From: Saprospiraceae bacterium
GTDB lineage: Bacteria > Bacteroidota > Bacteroidia > Chitinophagales > Saprospiraceae
Length of the DNA stretch: 52,452 nt
Direction: 5' to 3'
Assembly (NCBI GenBank): GCA_028282725.1
Contig: JANQHF010000044.1
Location: 1 to 52,452 of the forward strand
The notes below the pieces were generated by a model, which worked only from the letters and a program-made list of their open reading frames with translations, searched no databases and was not told the origin of the DNA. Both the position numbers and the translations under genes were made by a program. Below are positions 1 to 7,894 of this stretch, piece by piece; position 1 is the first letter of the stretch, and every line of letters starts with the position of its first letter.

Positions 1-137
1 CCAAAGTATCTGGCTGCCACAAGAGCCGTGGTAATGATTTCGACATCCGTTGTTTTTCGAAGTGACTCATCTTTATGAGCACATATTTTCAAGCGGTCAC
101 CTGCAAAACAGTACATTGCAACTATGTAATGTTCCAT
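1..137 (-). CDS. Transposase, N-terminal part, cut by the window edge
   Basis: An open frame runs leftward from an ATG at 137 and leaves the window after 45 codons. Its pattern, YCF near residue 9, a polar stretch, then DVEIITTALVAARYF, resembles the N-terminus of the IS982/IS5-like DDE transposases common in Bacteroidota, where one expects YCF(I/C)DDFL followed by MSDAEV.TTALVAARFF. The match at TTALVAARYF is strong; the DDFL and MSDAE positions have drifted (AGDRLK and TTDVE), so this may be a diverged or decaying copy. The catalytic DDE residues would lie outside the window. No terminal inverted repeat is recognised between 138 and 243. The family assignment is from memory of the motif. 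Confidence 0.55.
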   Translation of the reverse strand, partial: MEHYIVAMYCFAGDRLKICAHKDESLRKTTDVEIITTALVAARYF

Positions 138-243
138 GGGGAGTGTAAGATTTAATCGTTTTTACATTTACCTCGTCATGGATTTTACTTCTTACATATT
201 CTACTTTATTTTAATACGTCGCAACTTGAATTGATTAGGTAAA

Positions 244-1053
244 ATGACGGAGCTAAAATCATATGTATTGACTGGTTTGTTGAATATCTCATTAGTGTAC
301 TCAGTGTTGACTTACTCATCAGGCAATCTGAATGGGCAGTGGAATCAATACTCCGCAGTCTGGGAAGGCAAGCCGGGAACAATGATGGTTAATATGGATC
401 TCCACGATCTCGCTCCCTCACCTGACTTGGGACATCTCGTGGAAATCAGCAACCTGATCTATAATTGTGACGAACAGGGTTATCCGGCTCCTGCTGAAAT
501 GCAGAGAGTTGAGACTCAATTCGAAGACATACATAATGAGTTGACAGCATTGACTTACACTGAGTATGCCGGCCGCTTTATATATCAATGCGTGATCAAG
601 GATTATCTGTACATGAATGATACGACCGGGGTAAAGAATCTATTGGACGAGCGAACAGGTATTAATTCCGAATACAAAATCAAACGGGATCCGGATTGGA
701 AGATCTACATGGATTTTATGTACCCAGATGACTATTTGGTGCAGACTATGGTCAATGGTAAAATCATAAAAATCCTGGAAAAAGAAGGCTTTGACTTATC
801 AAGTCGTATAGCTCTTAAACACTTTGCTGGCTTCCCCTCTGAGCATGCCCGCAATAAGTACAGGACTTTCTTGTTAGAGCAAAATTTCAAAATTATTGAT
901 AGATCGGAAACTCAGGACGAATTCCCATTTCAAATCTCATTTTCCAGGAAAGATCGCCTGTATATTGATCAATTGAGTAACATCACGCTCAGATTGCATA
1001 AAAAGGCGGAATTTCTCGAAGGGAAATACGAAGGCTGGGAAGTGGAATATTAG
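244..1053 (+). CDS. DUF695 / RraB-like two-domain protein
   Basis: The 269-residue protein begins with a hydrophobic stretch (about residues 7-25). A DUF695-like region follows (about 32-165), with WNQY, a VNMDL strand, EYAGRF, and DPDWKIYMDFMYPDDY near its end. A RraB-like domain closes it (about 170-265), with ILEKEGFDLSSR, then KHFAGFPSE. RraB in gammaproteobacteria binds RNase E and lowers its activity; whether this domain binds any RNase here is unknown. It stands alone between the transposase start and a structured spacer. The ATG at 244 lies close behind a stop and has no clear ribosome binding site, which is normal for this phylum. Confidence 0.7.
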   Translation: MTELKSYVLTGLLNISLVYSVLTYSSGNLNGQWNQYSAVWEGKPGTMMVNMDLHDLAPSPDLGHLVEISNLIYNCDEQGYPAPAEMQRVETQFEDIHNELTALTYTEYAGRFIYQCVIKDYLYMNDTTGVKNLLDERTGINSEYKIKRDPDWKIYMDFMYPDDYLVQTMVNGKIIKILEKEGFDLSSRIALKHFAGFPSEHARNKYRTFLLEQNFKIIDRSETQDEFPFQISFSRKDRLYIDQLSNITLRLHKKAEFLEGKYEGWEVEY

Positions 1054-1069
1054 GTGCAGCAGGGAGACG

Positions 1070-1160
1070 CATCACCTAGCTTTTTAGACTGAGTGAGCCC
1101 GTCGAAGCCTCAGTTATTAAACGACGGTGGATGCATCACTTAACTTCAAGTTAGGTGATG
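1070..1160. repeat. Structured intergenic spacer with hairpins
   Basis: Between the DUF695-RraB gene and the next gene, CATCACCTA at 1070-1078 is repeated in inverse at 1152-1160. The same right arm also forms a tighter hairpin: 1134-1145 pairs with 1149-1160 over 12 positions (one G-T pair) around a three-base loop. A third inverted pair, ACTGAG 1088-1093 with CTCAGT 1109-1114, sits between. No T tract follows, so this is not a classic terminator. The GAGCCCGTCGAAG core resembles short palindromic elements scattered through many Bacteroidota genomes. Confidence 0.5.
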
Positions 1161-1308
1161 ACTTGAGCAAAGGAGTTCAATAATTTGGGAGCTTGGGTTT
1201 TTGAGTGTTTAAGTACTTATGTAAGCCTTGACTTAAATTCTGACTAAATTAAGTGGGGTGGACCAACTATTTCATAATCTCGACGTATTGATCATTAAAG
1301 GATTGAAA

Positions 1309-1704
1309 ATGACCGAAAAACTGTTGGCCTTTATACTATTGATCTCCTTATGCTACATTGGTTGCACCGACGACGATATTGGCCATTTGGAGACGGATTC
1401 AATAATCGGTACCTGGCGGCAGTTTCAAACTGCCTATAGTCCTGGAAGTGGAGTTATCGTAGACGATGTTGTAAATGGGCCAATTCTTTCTTTAAGAATT
1501 GATGGGCAGTTTAGTCTGTCATCCTCGCTTGAGCTAACGGGTACATGGGAACAAATTAACGACAATGAAATTATGCTGGACTTCGAAGTAGATGAATGGG
1601 ACATCACTTATGAATATACAGTAGATGAAAATATATTGAGACTTGTCCCTTTAGATCCGGGATGCGTGGAGGTATGTTTTACAAAGTGGCGACTTTTGGA
1701 ATAG
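1309..1704 (+). CDS. Small lipoprotein, lipocalin-like
   Basis: 131 residues. An upstream GTG at 1258 is possible, but the ATG at 1309 starts directly on a lipoprotein signal peptide: charged residues, LLAFILLISL, then the lipobox YIGC. I therefore choose 1309. The mature part has the pattern IIGTWRQFQ, then GQFSLSSS, GTWEQINDNEIML and a closing TKWRLLE. This alternation of GTW and strand segments is typical of the short lipocalin-like lipoproteins abundant in Bacteroidota. It is probably anchored in the inner or outer membrane facing the periplasm. The ligand is unknown, and the neighbours give no hint of function. Confidence 0.6.
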   Translation: MTEKLLAFILLISLCYIGCTDDDIGHLETDSIIGTWRQFQTAYSPGSGVIVDDVVNGPILSLRIDGQFSLSSSLELTGTWEQINDNEIMLDFEVDEWDITYEYTVDENILRLVPLDPGCVEVCFTKWRLLE

Positions 1705-1857
1705 ATTAATGAACTATTCGGCAATTTGATGGTACAATGCTTTAATGTTTTCGCAGGAATTATTGATTATTGAGTTGCTTTATAATTTAATGTTGCAGTA
1801 AATGAAACAATCGAGCAGCTCGCCGTCTCGGATTGCGTTATAGTCTATTTGGCATAT

Positions 1858-2700
1858 TTATTTTTTATTCACTTCTAAATATAACTTATGAGGAGTCACT
1901 GCTGTAAATATTCCTAAACCGTTTTTTACATTGGAAGGCGGCTCCCTTAGGGATATTGAAGAAGATCCTACTGACTCATAAAGAGCAGCATATTCAGTAT
2001 TCAATCGGTAAATGATTATTTCGTAGGTGCCAAAAAATTGAAGTTCTCGTCGTGTGTCTAAGGTATAAAAATCGATAATTTCCGGTTCGGACCTAAAGAA
2101 GCGTTGCGGCAATTCTACATTTTGTTCATCCAAGAATTCAAAGATTCCATTGACATATTCGGGGTTGGACTCTACGTTTTCCACATCCACAAAATAATAG
2201 TTGAGCTCTTTATTATTCCAGGTCACTTCAACAATTTCTTGATCAGGCAGGCCTTGAAGTCCTCCTTGACCAGGTCCTGTAAATTCAATTTTACTCAGAT
2301 CAATACTTGTTTTTGAAATGGCAACATCCTTAGCTGGATTCACGTAGGTGCATGCTGAGACTGTTTTTTCACCAAACTCAAAGGACAACTTGTAGACCTT
2401 ATCCTCTTCAACGAGAATTTCTCTATTCGAATAAAACCCATCTCCGTCGTGAGACAAGGGAAAGACATTTTCGTCATTGCTGATAGTCATATCCAGGTTC
2501 TGAATAGCTCTCAGACTTCCATCCCCGGAATAAGATATAGATTCCGTGACTCTAATAGAGTCGATAGGTTGATTGGCAAATAAATATCCTTCTACAACCG
2601 GGGTCCTGTTCTCCAAACTCAGTATCGATATCTCTTCGGTACAAGAGTTCGCCAGAAAGACCAGCAGGATGAAAATCGATATATATTTCATGACGATCAT
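1858..2700 (-). CDS. DUF4249 lipoprotein, partner of a TonB receptor
   Basis: 280 residues. The ATG at 2700 overlaps the stop of the upstream TonB receptor gene as ATGA, which is why I prefer it to the in-frame ATG at 2712. The signal peptide ends in the lipobox LANSC. The rest matches DUF4249: an early VVEGYLFANQPIDSIRVTES segment, a central EFGEKTVSACTYV strand, and a late segment with YVNGIFEF. DUF4249 lipoproteins are usually encoded directly after a TonB-dependent receptor and are thought to act as surface partners in uptake of an unknown ligand. Translational coupling with the receptor fits this. Confidence 0.85.
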   Translation of the reverse strand: MIVMKYISIFILLVFLANSCTEEISILSLENRTPVVEGYLFANQPIDSIRVTESISYSGDGSLRAIQNLDMTISNDENVFPLSHDGDGFYSNREILVEEDKVYKLSFEFGEKTVSACTYVNPAKDVAISKTSIDLSKIEFTGPGQGGLQGLPDQEIVEVTWNNKELNYYFVDVENVESNPEYVNGIFEFLDEQNVELPQRFFRSEPEIIDFYTLDTRRELQFFGTYEIIIYRLNTEYAALYESVGSSSISLREPPSNVKNGLGIFTAVTPHKLYLEVNKK

Positions 2701-5675
2701 TTTAATGTCCAATTGAAAAATAAACTAGGTGTAAGACCCAACAGAGAAACATCAGTTTCCAATAGCTGCCCATCTATGACTTCATATTCCTTATACCAGG
2801 TGTTAGTCCGGTTATACAAATTGAAAATAGATAGCCCGATTTGAGCCTTGGAAGTACCAATATTGAAATTATAGTTTGCAGAAATGTCCCATCGGTGATA
2901 AGCTGGATATCTCAATGCGTTTTTATCACTTACTTGAAAATAGGGCTCAACTAAATCGTCCAATAAGGTCAATTCATAGAATCCGATTGGAGCAGTATAA
3001 GGCCTGCCGGTTCCATAAACAAAAGTTGACGATAAATCAAACCTGTCTAACTTCAGCGCACCAACAATTTTGAGTTCGTGTCGTTGATCCTGATTGGCAT
3101 AGAAGGAGTCATCACCAAATGCTTCGAAATCATATTTGACCTCACTGAGGGTATATCCAGCCCAACCTGTGAATTTTCCAAATTTCTTTTGTAATAGGAA
3201 TTCTATTCCCTGTGCATAGCCAGATCCTGTAAAGAATTGCTCTTCTATTGAGAGAGTCTGATTTGGACCAAACCCACTTGATTCCAGACGATTGGTATAT
3301 TCACTAAGACCGTCGTAATTTTTTCTGAACCCCTCGACATCAAGTAACAGTCCCTCAGTTTCATATGAGGCTCCCAAAATATAATGAGTGGATGACGAGG
3401 TAGGAATCAACTGATCATCAGCGAGGATCCAAAAGTCGCGGCTTCCTTGTTGTATGTCCTCTCTTACAACTCTGGTAGCAAATTGATTGTACTGGCCATA
3501 AGCACCTTTTAGTTTTATTCGATTGTTCAAAAGGAACAGAGCCGAGGCTCGTGGTTCCACATATAATTTATCAGTAAGACTATAATTGCTGAATCTAATT
3601 CCAGTATTAATAATCAAGCTCTTTCCGAAGGTGAGTTTGTCCTGGATATAAAATGCTGCAGTGACTCCCTCATCAGCCCTGCTTACAAGAGAAATGGTAT
3701 CATTTTGTGTATAATCATATTGAATATCATTGTGAGTAATCTGAAATCCAAAATCAACTTGATTATTTTGACTCAGCTTTAATTCATTATCCCATTTAAA
3801 AGTAAGATCCTTTAAATCATTTGTTTCGAAAGAGCCTGTCCTTCTGACAATCGTCGAATCTTCTCTGGTGATGTTAGTTTCATTATTGCGTTCTCTGTCA
3901 CTAAAGTAGTTGGAAAATGAAACCGTCGCATTCGAATAAAATCTATCTGACCACTGTCGTCCCCATTTAATGCTTCCTCCGAGATTGCCCCAATTACTCA
4001 GGTCAATGTTGTCATTTATGAACGAAATATTTGCATTCCCGCCTCCAAAAGGGCCGAAAGAGCCTAAAGAATTACTGTCCGTTATTCTTGAATTATCCAG
4101 GTCATCCACACCATTGTATAAGCTAATAGAAACCTTTTCCCTGGAATTAAAGCGATACGTCAATTTTGCGTTTAGATCGTAGAAGTACGAATTCGGCTGT
4201 ACTTGAGTTTGTCCAAAACCGCCAAAACCTCCTCTGCCTCCAAAGGGACCTCCACCTTGAGGAGTTGTTTCTTCCGCCTGGGGGCCAATGTTGGTAAATG
4301 AATCAAAAAGATTGGAATAAAAGCTGCTTTGAAATGATCTTCGACCGGTAACGATTACCGAACCTTTTCCATTCGCAAATGGAGACTCTATAAACCCATT
4401 GAGGCTTAAAAGACTTGCACCAAAACCCATATTTAAATCATTGGTATTTCCATCTTTTCCGGTCATTTCCACCACACTGGAAAGCCGACCACCAAATTTC
4501 GATTCAAACCCGCCTTTGTGCAGTTGTACATCTTTGATCGCATTGGAATTAAATGCACTATAAAATCCAAAAAGGTGATCGACATGATAAACAGTAAATC
4601 CGTCAAACAATATTAGATTTTGATCCGGCGTCCCTCCTCTAACAAAGAGTCCTGAAGAGCTTTCATTTGTACCGCTCACACCGGGTAAAAGTTGTAGAGA
4701 CCTGAATATGTCTCTGTCACCATAGCTAGGTAAAATACTAGTGATCTCAGGTGTCATAGCAACCTTGCTAATTCCTGTAGAAGCCTTTAACATCTGATCT
4801 ATCTTTACGGCGGCTATGGTGATTTCTTCAATTTCCACAGATCCTGCATCCAAAGTCAGATCCAGGTTTTCTAAATTTAAGTCAGGTCTCAGGCGTATTT
4901 GTGATGACTGATATCCTATATAAGATAATTCCAATACAGATGTGTCACTGGACACTTCAAATAACGTGAAATAACCGTCGACATTTGTTGATGTCCCATT
5001 GGTCGTTCCTTTTTCAATAATATTGGCAAAAGGAAGTGTTTCACCGGTTATCCTGTCACGAATCGTCCCGCTGACATTTATATTTCTTGATATGTTCTCA
5101 AAATCCAAATATTGTGTGACCAATGGATTAATAGACTTGTTAATCCTAATTCTGTCTTTTGTTATCACTGTATATTCAAGTTCTGTTGAAGACAGAATCT
5201 TGTCTAAGGCATCCTCTAATGGTTCATTTTTTAGCTCTCCAAAAATATTTACATTGTTTATCTCACTGAGGTCATACTCCAGATGAATGTCGTATGTGCG
5301 CTTCCAGTTGTTAAATATGTCAATTAGTGGAGTGTTTTTATACTTGCCAGAAATCAAAATGTACTTGACGAGAGCTTTTTTACTAGTTAGTTCTATGGTA
5401 GATTCATTAATGACTGAAAAGCCAATGTTTGTTCCTTCCAACATTCTATCCAATGCTTTCTGAATGGGTATTCCTTCGAATTTTCCAGAAATTCTGATAT
5501 TTTGATCCGGGACAAAATCGTATGATATTTTAATTTTGCACCACTTTTCCAGATGATTGATCACATCATCAATCGTATCGTTTTCGTACTGTGCAAATAC
5601 TGCGCAAAAATTTGCTTGTCCGAAACCTTTGTAAATCCACAATAATAGAAGACTGATAAACATTATTTTTTTCAT
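2697..5675 (-). CDS. TonB-dependent receptor with two STN domains
   Basis: 992 residues from the ATG at 5675, which opens on the signal peptide MKKIMFISLLLLWIYKGFGQ; the frame extends upstream but without a signal-like start. Domains: STN-like repeat 1 (about 30-97), STN-like repeat 2 (about 102-178), a carboxypeptidase-like regulatory domain (about 200-262, SGTIRDRITGETLPFANI), a plug (about 282-405, with LPGVSGTNE, LFVRGGTPDQN and FDGFTVYH), then a 22-strand-type barrel ending in FFNWTLK. A glycine-rich surface insert lies near residues 478-500. It should import a ligand across the outer membrane using TonB energy. Two STN domains in tandem are unusual, and no FecR or sigma factor gene is adjacent. 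It forms an operon with the DUF4249 gene. Confidence 0.92.
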   Translation of the reverse strand: MKKIMFISLLLLWIYKGFGQANFCAVFAQYENDTIDDVINHLEKWCKIKISYDFVPDQNIRISGKFEGIPIQKALDRMLEGTNIGFSVINESTIELTSKKALVKYILISGKYKNTPLIDIFNNWKRTYDIHLEYDLSEINNVNIFGELKNEPLEDALDKILSSTELEYTVITKDRIRINKSINPLVTQYLDFENISRNINVSGTIRDRITGETLPFANIIEKGTTNGTSTNVDGYFTLFEVSSDTSVLELSYIGYQSSQIRLRPDLNLENLDLTLDAGSVEIEEITIAAVKIDQMLKASTGISKVAMTPEITSILPSYGDRDIFRSLQLLPGVSGTNESSSGLFVRGGTPDQNLILFDGFTVYHVDHLFGFYSAFNSNAIKDVQLHKGGFESKFGGRLSSVVEMTGKDGNTNDLNMGFGASLLSLNGFIESPFANGKGSVIVTGRRSFQSSFYSNLFDSFTNIGPQAEETTPQGGGPFGGRGGFGGFGQTQVQPNSYFYDLNAKLTYRFNSREKVSISLYNGVDDLDNSRITDSNSLGSFGPFGGGNANISFINDNIDLSNWGNLGGSIKWGRQWSDRFYSNATVSFSNYFSDRERNNETNITREDSTIVRRTGSFETNDLKDLTFKWDNELKLSQNNQVDFGFQITHNDIQYDYTQNDTISLVSRADEGVTAAFYIQDKLTFGKSLIINTGIRFSNYSLTDKLYVEPRASALFLLNNRIKLKGAYGQYNQFATRVVREDIQQGSRDFWILADDQLIPTSSSTHYILGASYETEGLLLDVEGFRKNYDGLSEYTNRLESSGFGPNQTLSIEEQFFTGSGYAQGIEFLLQKKFGKFTGWAGYTLSEVKYDFEAFGDDSFYANQDQRHELKIVGALKLDRFDLSSTFVYGTGRPYTAPIGFYELTLLDDLVEPYFQVSDKNALRYPAYHRWDISANYNFNIGTSKAQIGLSIFNLYNRTNTWYKEYEVIDGQLLETDVSLLGLTPSLFFNWTLK

Positions 5676-5890
5676 CAACCAATTCTTTCTTTCATAACGA
5701 CTTCTAAAGACATCTGTACTCACATTGGATTGACCAAAACTCTTGATTACAAATATTAATCAGCGAACACATTGATTATATCTACGAACATTTAGAAAAA
5801 ATCAATTTAAAAAAAAGTTAAAACAGATAATTTGCATTGCAATAAGAGTGCATATTTGGAAAACCTGATTATATCCATCAATTTTATGCA

Positions 5891-6961
5891 ATGACTTCCA
5901 ATATTTTAGTACGTTCAAATGTTCAAGCCCTTATCCTTGGTGGAATGTGGTATATCATCTCATTTATAATTTCACCCGATTTCATGTGGGAAAAAAGAGT
6001 TCAGTCAGCAGCTATAACTAGCACATTAGTTATTGTCGTGGTCATTTTGCTAAATTCTATAATCTTATTGCCAAATTTATATTTTAAGAAAAGGTATTTT
6101 ACTTACTCACTGAGTATTGCATTATTCACATCAATCGTTGCTGTAATATTGAATAAATATTTTTATAACCCTGATCCTCCTTTTCAAGTATCTGAACTCT
6201 CTTCCATGCCATATCAAATGAGGGAAAGATTGGAATTTATGCAGCAAGGCCCGGCTGGCATGATACGCTGGTTTACTACTCTTGTCCCGGTCTTATTGGG
6301 ACTCTTTGCTAATAATGCTATTGAGCTAACTCTTTATGCTATTAGCAAGGAGAAAGAAAATGTAGCCTTAGAGAAAGAAAAATTGATTGCAGAGAATAAT
6401 TTTTTAAAAGCACAAATCAATCCCCATTTTTTATTCAATGCGCTCAATAATATATATACACTTATCTTGTCTAAATCTGAAAAAGCTCCAGAAAATTTAA
6501 TGCGATTGTCCAATATGCTGAGATATATGGTATATGATTGTACGGCTAAATTTGTTCCTATACAAAAGGAAATAGAATACCTTAATCAATATTTATCACT
6601 GGTTCACTTAAAGGACAGTAAGGGGTTAAATATCACCAGCAATATAAATATTACTAATCGAGATCTCATGGTACCTCCTTTATTGTTCATCCCATTTATA
6701 GAAAATGCTATTAAACACAGTAATATTGATGACACTGTTAATGGTTGGATCAATTTTAGCATTGATGAAAATGGCAGAACTATTAAATATCTTGTAGAAA
6801 ATAGTCATTCAGTTCACAATTCATCTAAGGTTGAACATAATGGAATTGGAATAGATAATATCAGAAAAAGATTGGAATTGTCTTATCCTGAAACCCATAT
6901 TATCAAAATAGAAAAAAGTGATGATAAGTTTACCGCATTTATGAAATTATCACTTACATAA
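5891..6961 (+). CDS. Sensor histidine kinase, LytS/YehU type
   Basis: 356 residues. Four hydrophobic segments occupy about the first 150 residues, with a periplasmic loop around 91-125. A short coiled coil follows (ISKEKENVALEKEKLIAEN), then the His_kinase domain with AQINPHFLFNALNNIY, where His179 is the expected phosphorylated residue, and an N-box with PFIENAIKHS. A G-box (NGIGIDNIRKRLE) is near the end. It should pass phosphate to the LytTR regulator encoded directly downstream with overlapping ends. The pair is divergent from the TonB receptor operon, so the two may be functionally linked; that is inference. Confidence 0.93.
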   Translation: MTSNILVRSNVQALILGGMWYIISFIISPDFMWEKRVQSAAITSTLVIVVVILLNSIILLPNLYFKKRYFTYSLSIALFTSIVAVILNKYFYNPDPPFQVSELSSMPYQMRERLEFMQQGPAGMIRWFTTLVPVLLGLFANNAIELTLYAISKEKENVALEKEKLIAENNFLKAQINPHFLFNALNNIYTLILSKSEKAPENLMRLSNMLRYMVYDCTAKFVPIQKEIEYLNQYLSLVHLKDSKGLNITSNINITNRDLMVPPLLFIPFIENAIKHSNIDDTVNGWINFSIDENGRTIKYLVENSHSVHNSSKVEHNGIGIDNIRKRLELSYPETHIIKIEKSDDKFTAFMKLSLT

Positions 6962-7665
6962 AGACTATTGATTATATTGTTGTTGATGACGAGGAGCTAG
7001 CGAGAAAACTTATTGTTAAGTATGCTTCAAAATTTGAATTTTTACAATATCGTGATGAGTGTAAGAATCCTGTTGATGCAATTAGGGTGATGAATAATAT
7101 AAATGTGGATTTAATCTTTGTTGATATTCAGATGCCTGAAATGTCCGGATTGGATTTCATAAGAACATTTAAAAGCCCACCGGAGATAATTATCACTACT
7201 GCTTACCCGGACTATGCACTCGAAGGTTTTGAACTTAATGTTGTCGACTATCTATTAAAGCCTTTTACTTTTGAAAGGTTTACAGCTTCCATTAATAAAT
7301 TAAGACAGAACTATTTGGTTAATGAAGAAATCAGTGATGAAAAGAAAGTACTTCCCTTCATTCTAATTCATTCGGAGCATAAGATACATAGGGTTTATTT
7401 TGAAAATATTAGGTACGTTGAAAGTAAACGGGAGTATGTTGTCTTCAATCTTTTTGATGGCAGAAAGATCCTTGCCTTAAATTCGTTAAAGAAATTGGAA
7501 GAACTTCTTCCTAAGGATCAATTTGCTAGAGTTCATAGATCCTATATAGTTGGAATTAATAGTGTTGATTGTCTCAGCGGTAAAAATATTCATATGGGAG
7601 AGGATAAAATTCCGGTGGGTGCTGTCTATCGTGATAATGTAATTAATCGGATATTTTCAATTTAG
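6958..7665 (+). CDS. LytTR response regulator, apparent ATA start
   Basis: The reading frame encodes a complete receiver domain: after the proposed first codon come KTIDYIVVDDEELARK, the phosphate-accepting Asp55 in FVDIQMPEMSG, and the Lys of LLKPF. A LytTR DNA-binding domain follows (about 130-235, with VHRSYIVGINSV). No ATG, GTG or TTG lies between the frame's upstream stop (6925-6927) and the acidic pair; the first ATG, at 7087, would remove 43 residues including that pair. The codon at 6958-6960 is ATA and overlaps the kinase stop as ATAA. With G at 6960 it would be a normal ATGA junction. Either a rare start codon, a mutation or a sequence error is present. Length 235 residues if counted from 6958. 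Confidence 0.82.
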   Translation: MKTIDYIVVDDEELARKLIVKYASKFEFLQYRDECKNPVDAIRVMNNINVDLIFVDIQMPEMSGLDFIRTFKSPPEIIITTAYPDYALEGFELNVVDYLLKPFTFERFTASINKLRQNYLVNEEISDEKKVLPFILIHSEHKIHRVYFENIRYVESKREYVVFNLFDGRKILALNSLKKLEELLPKDQFARVHRSYIVGINSVDCLSGKNIHMGEDKIPVGAVYRDNVINRIFSI

Positions 7666-7840
7666 ATTAAAAAGCACTGATGTTTTTATATAATATTGAG
7701 AGATTAAATTCCCAATTTATTCCTATGAATTCTAGAGTGACGAAATTCATTGAAATGTTTAATTCGTTTTTATTTGCTTCTAACTCATGCAATGAATAAA
7801 ATTGTTCTTAAGGAAGGGCAGATATTGAGAGTTATACAAT

Positions 7841-7870
7841 AAAAAAACCCAGTCCTAATAGAACTGGGTT
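7841..7870 (-). terminator. Rho-independent terminator after the M16 protease gene
   Basis: AACCCAGT at 7846-7853 pairs perfectly with ACTGGGTT at 7863-7870. On the minus strand the hairpin runs into a T tract (A run 7841-7847 on the plus strand). It lies 24 bases beyond the M16 gene's stop. On the plus strand no T tract follows, so it probably does not stop the response-regulator transcript. Confidence 0.85.
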
Positions 7871-7894
7871 CATCATATCAATGAATATTAAATC

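Noticed and set aside
1134-1160. Hairpin as a transcription terminator
   Set aside because: No T tract follows on either strand.
7087-7665. Response regulator beginning at the ATG 7087
   Set aside because: This would cut off the first strand and acidic pair of the receiver domain, which are clearly encoded upstream in the same frame.
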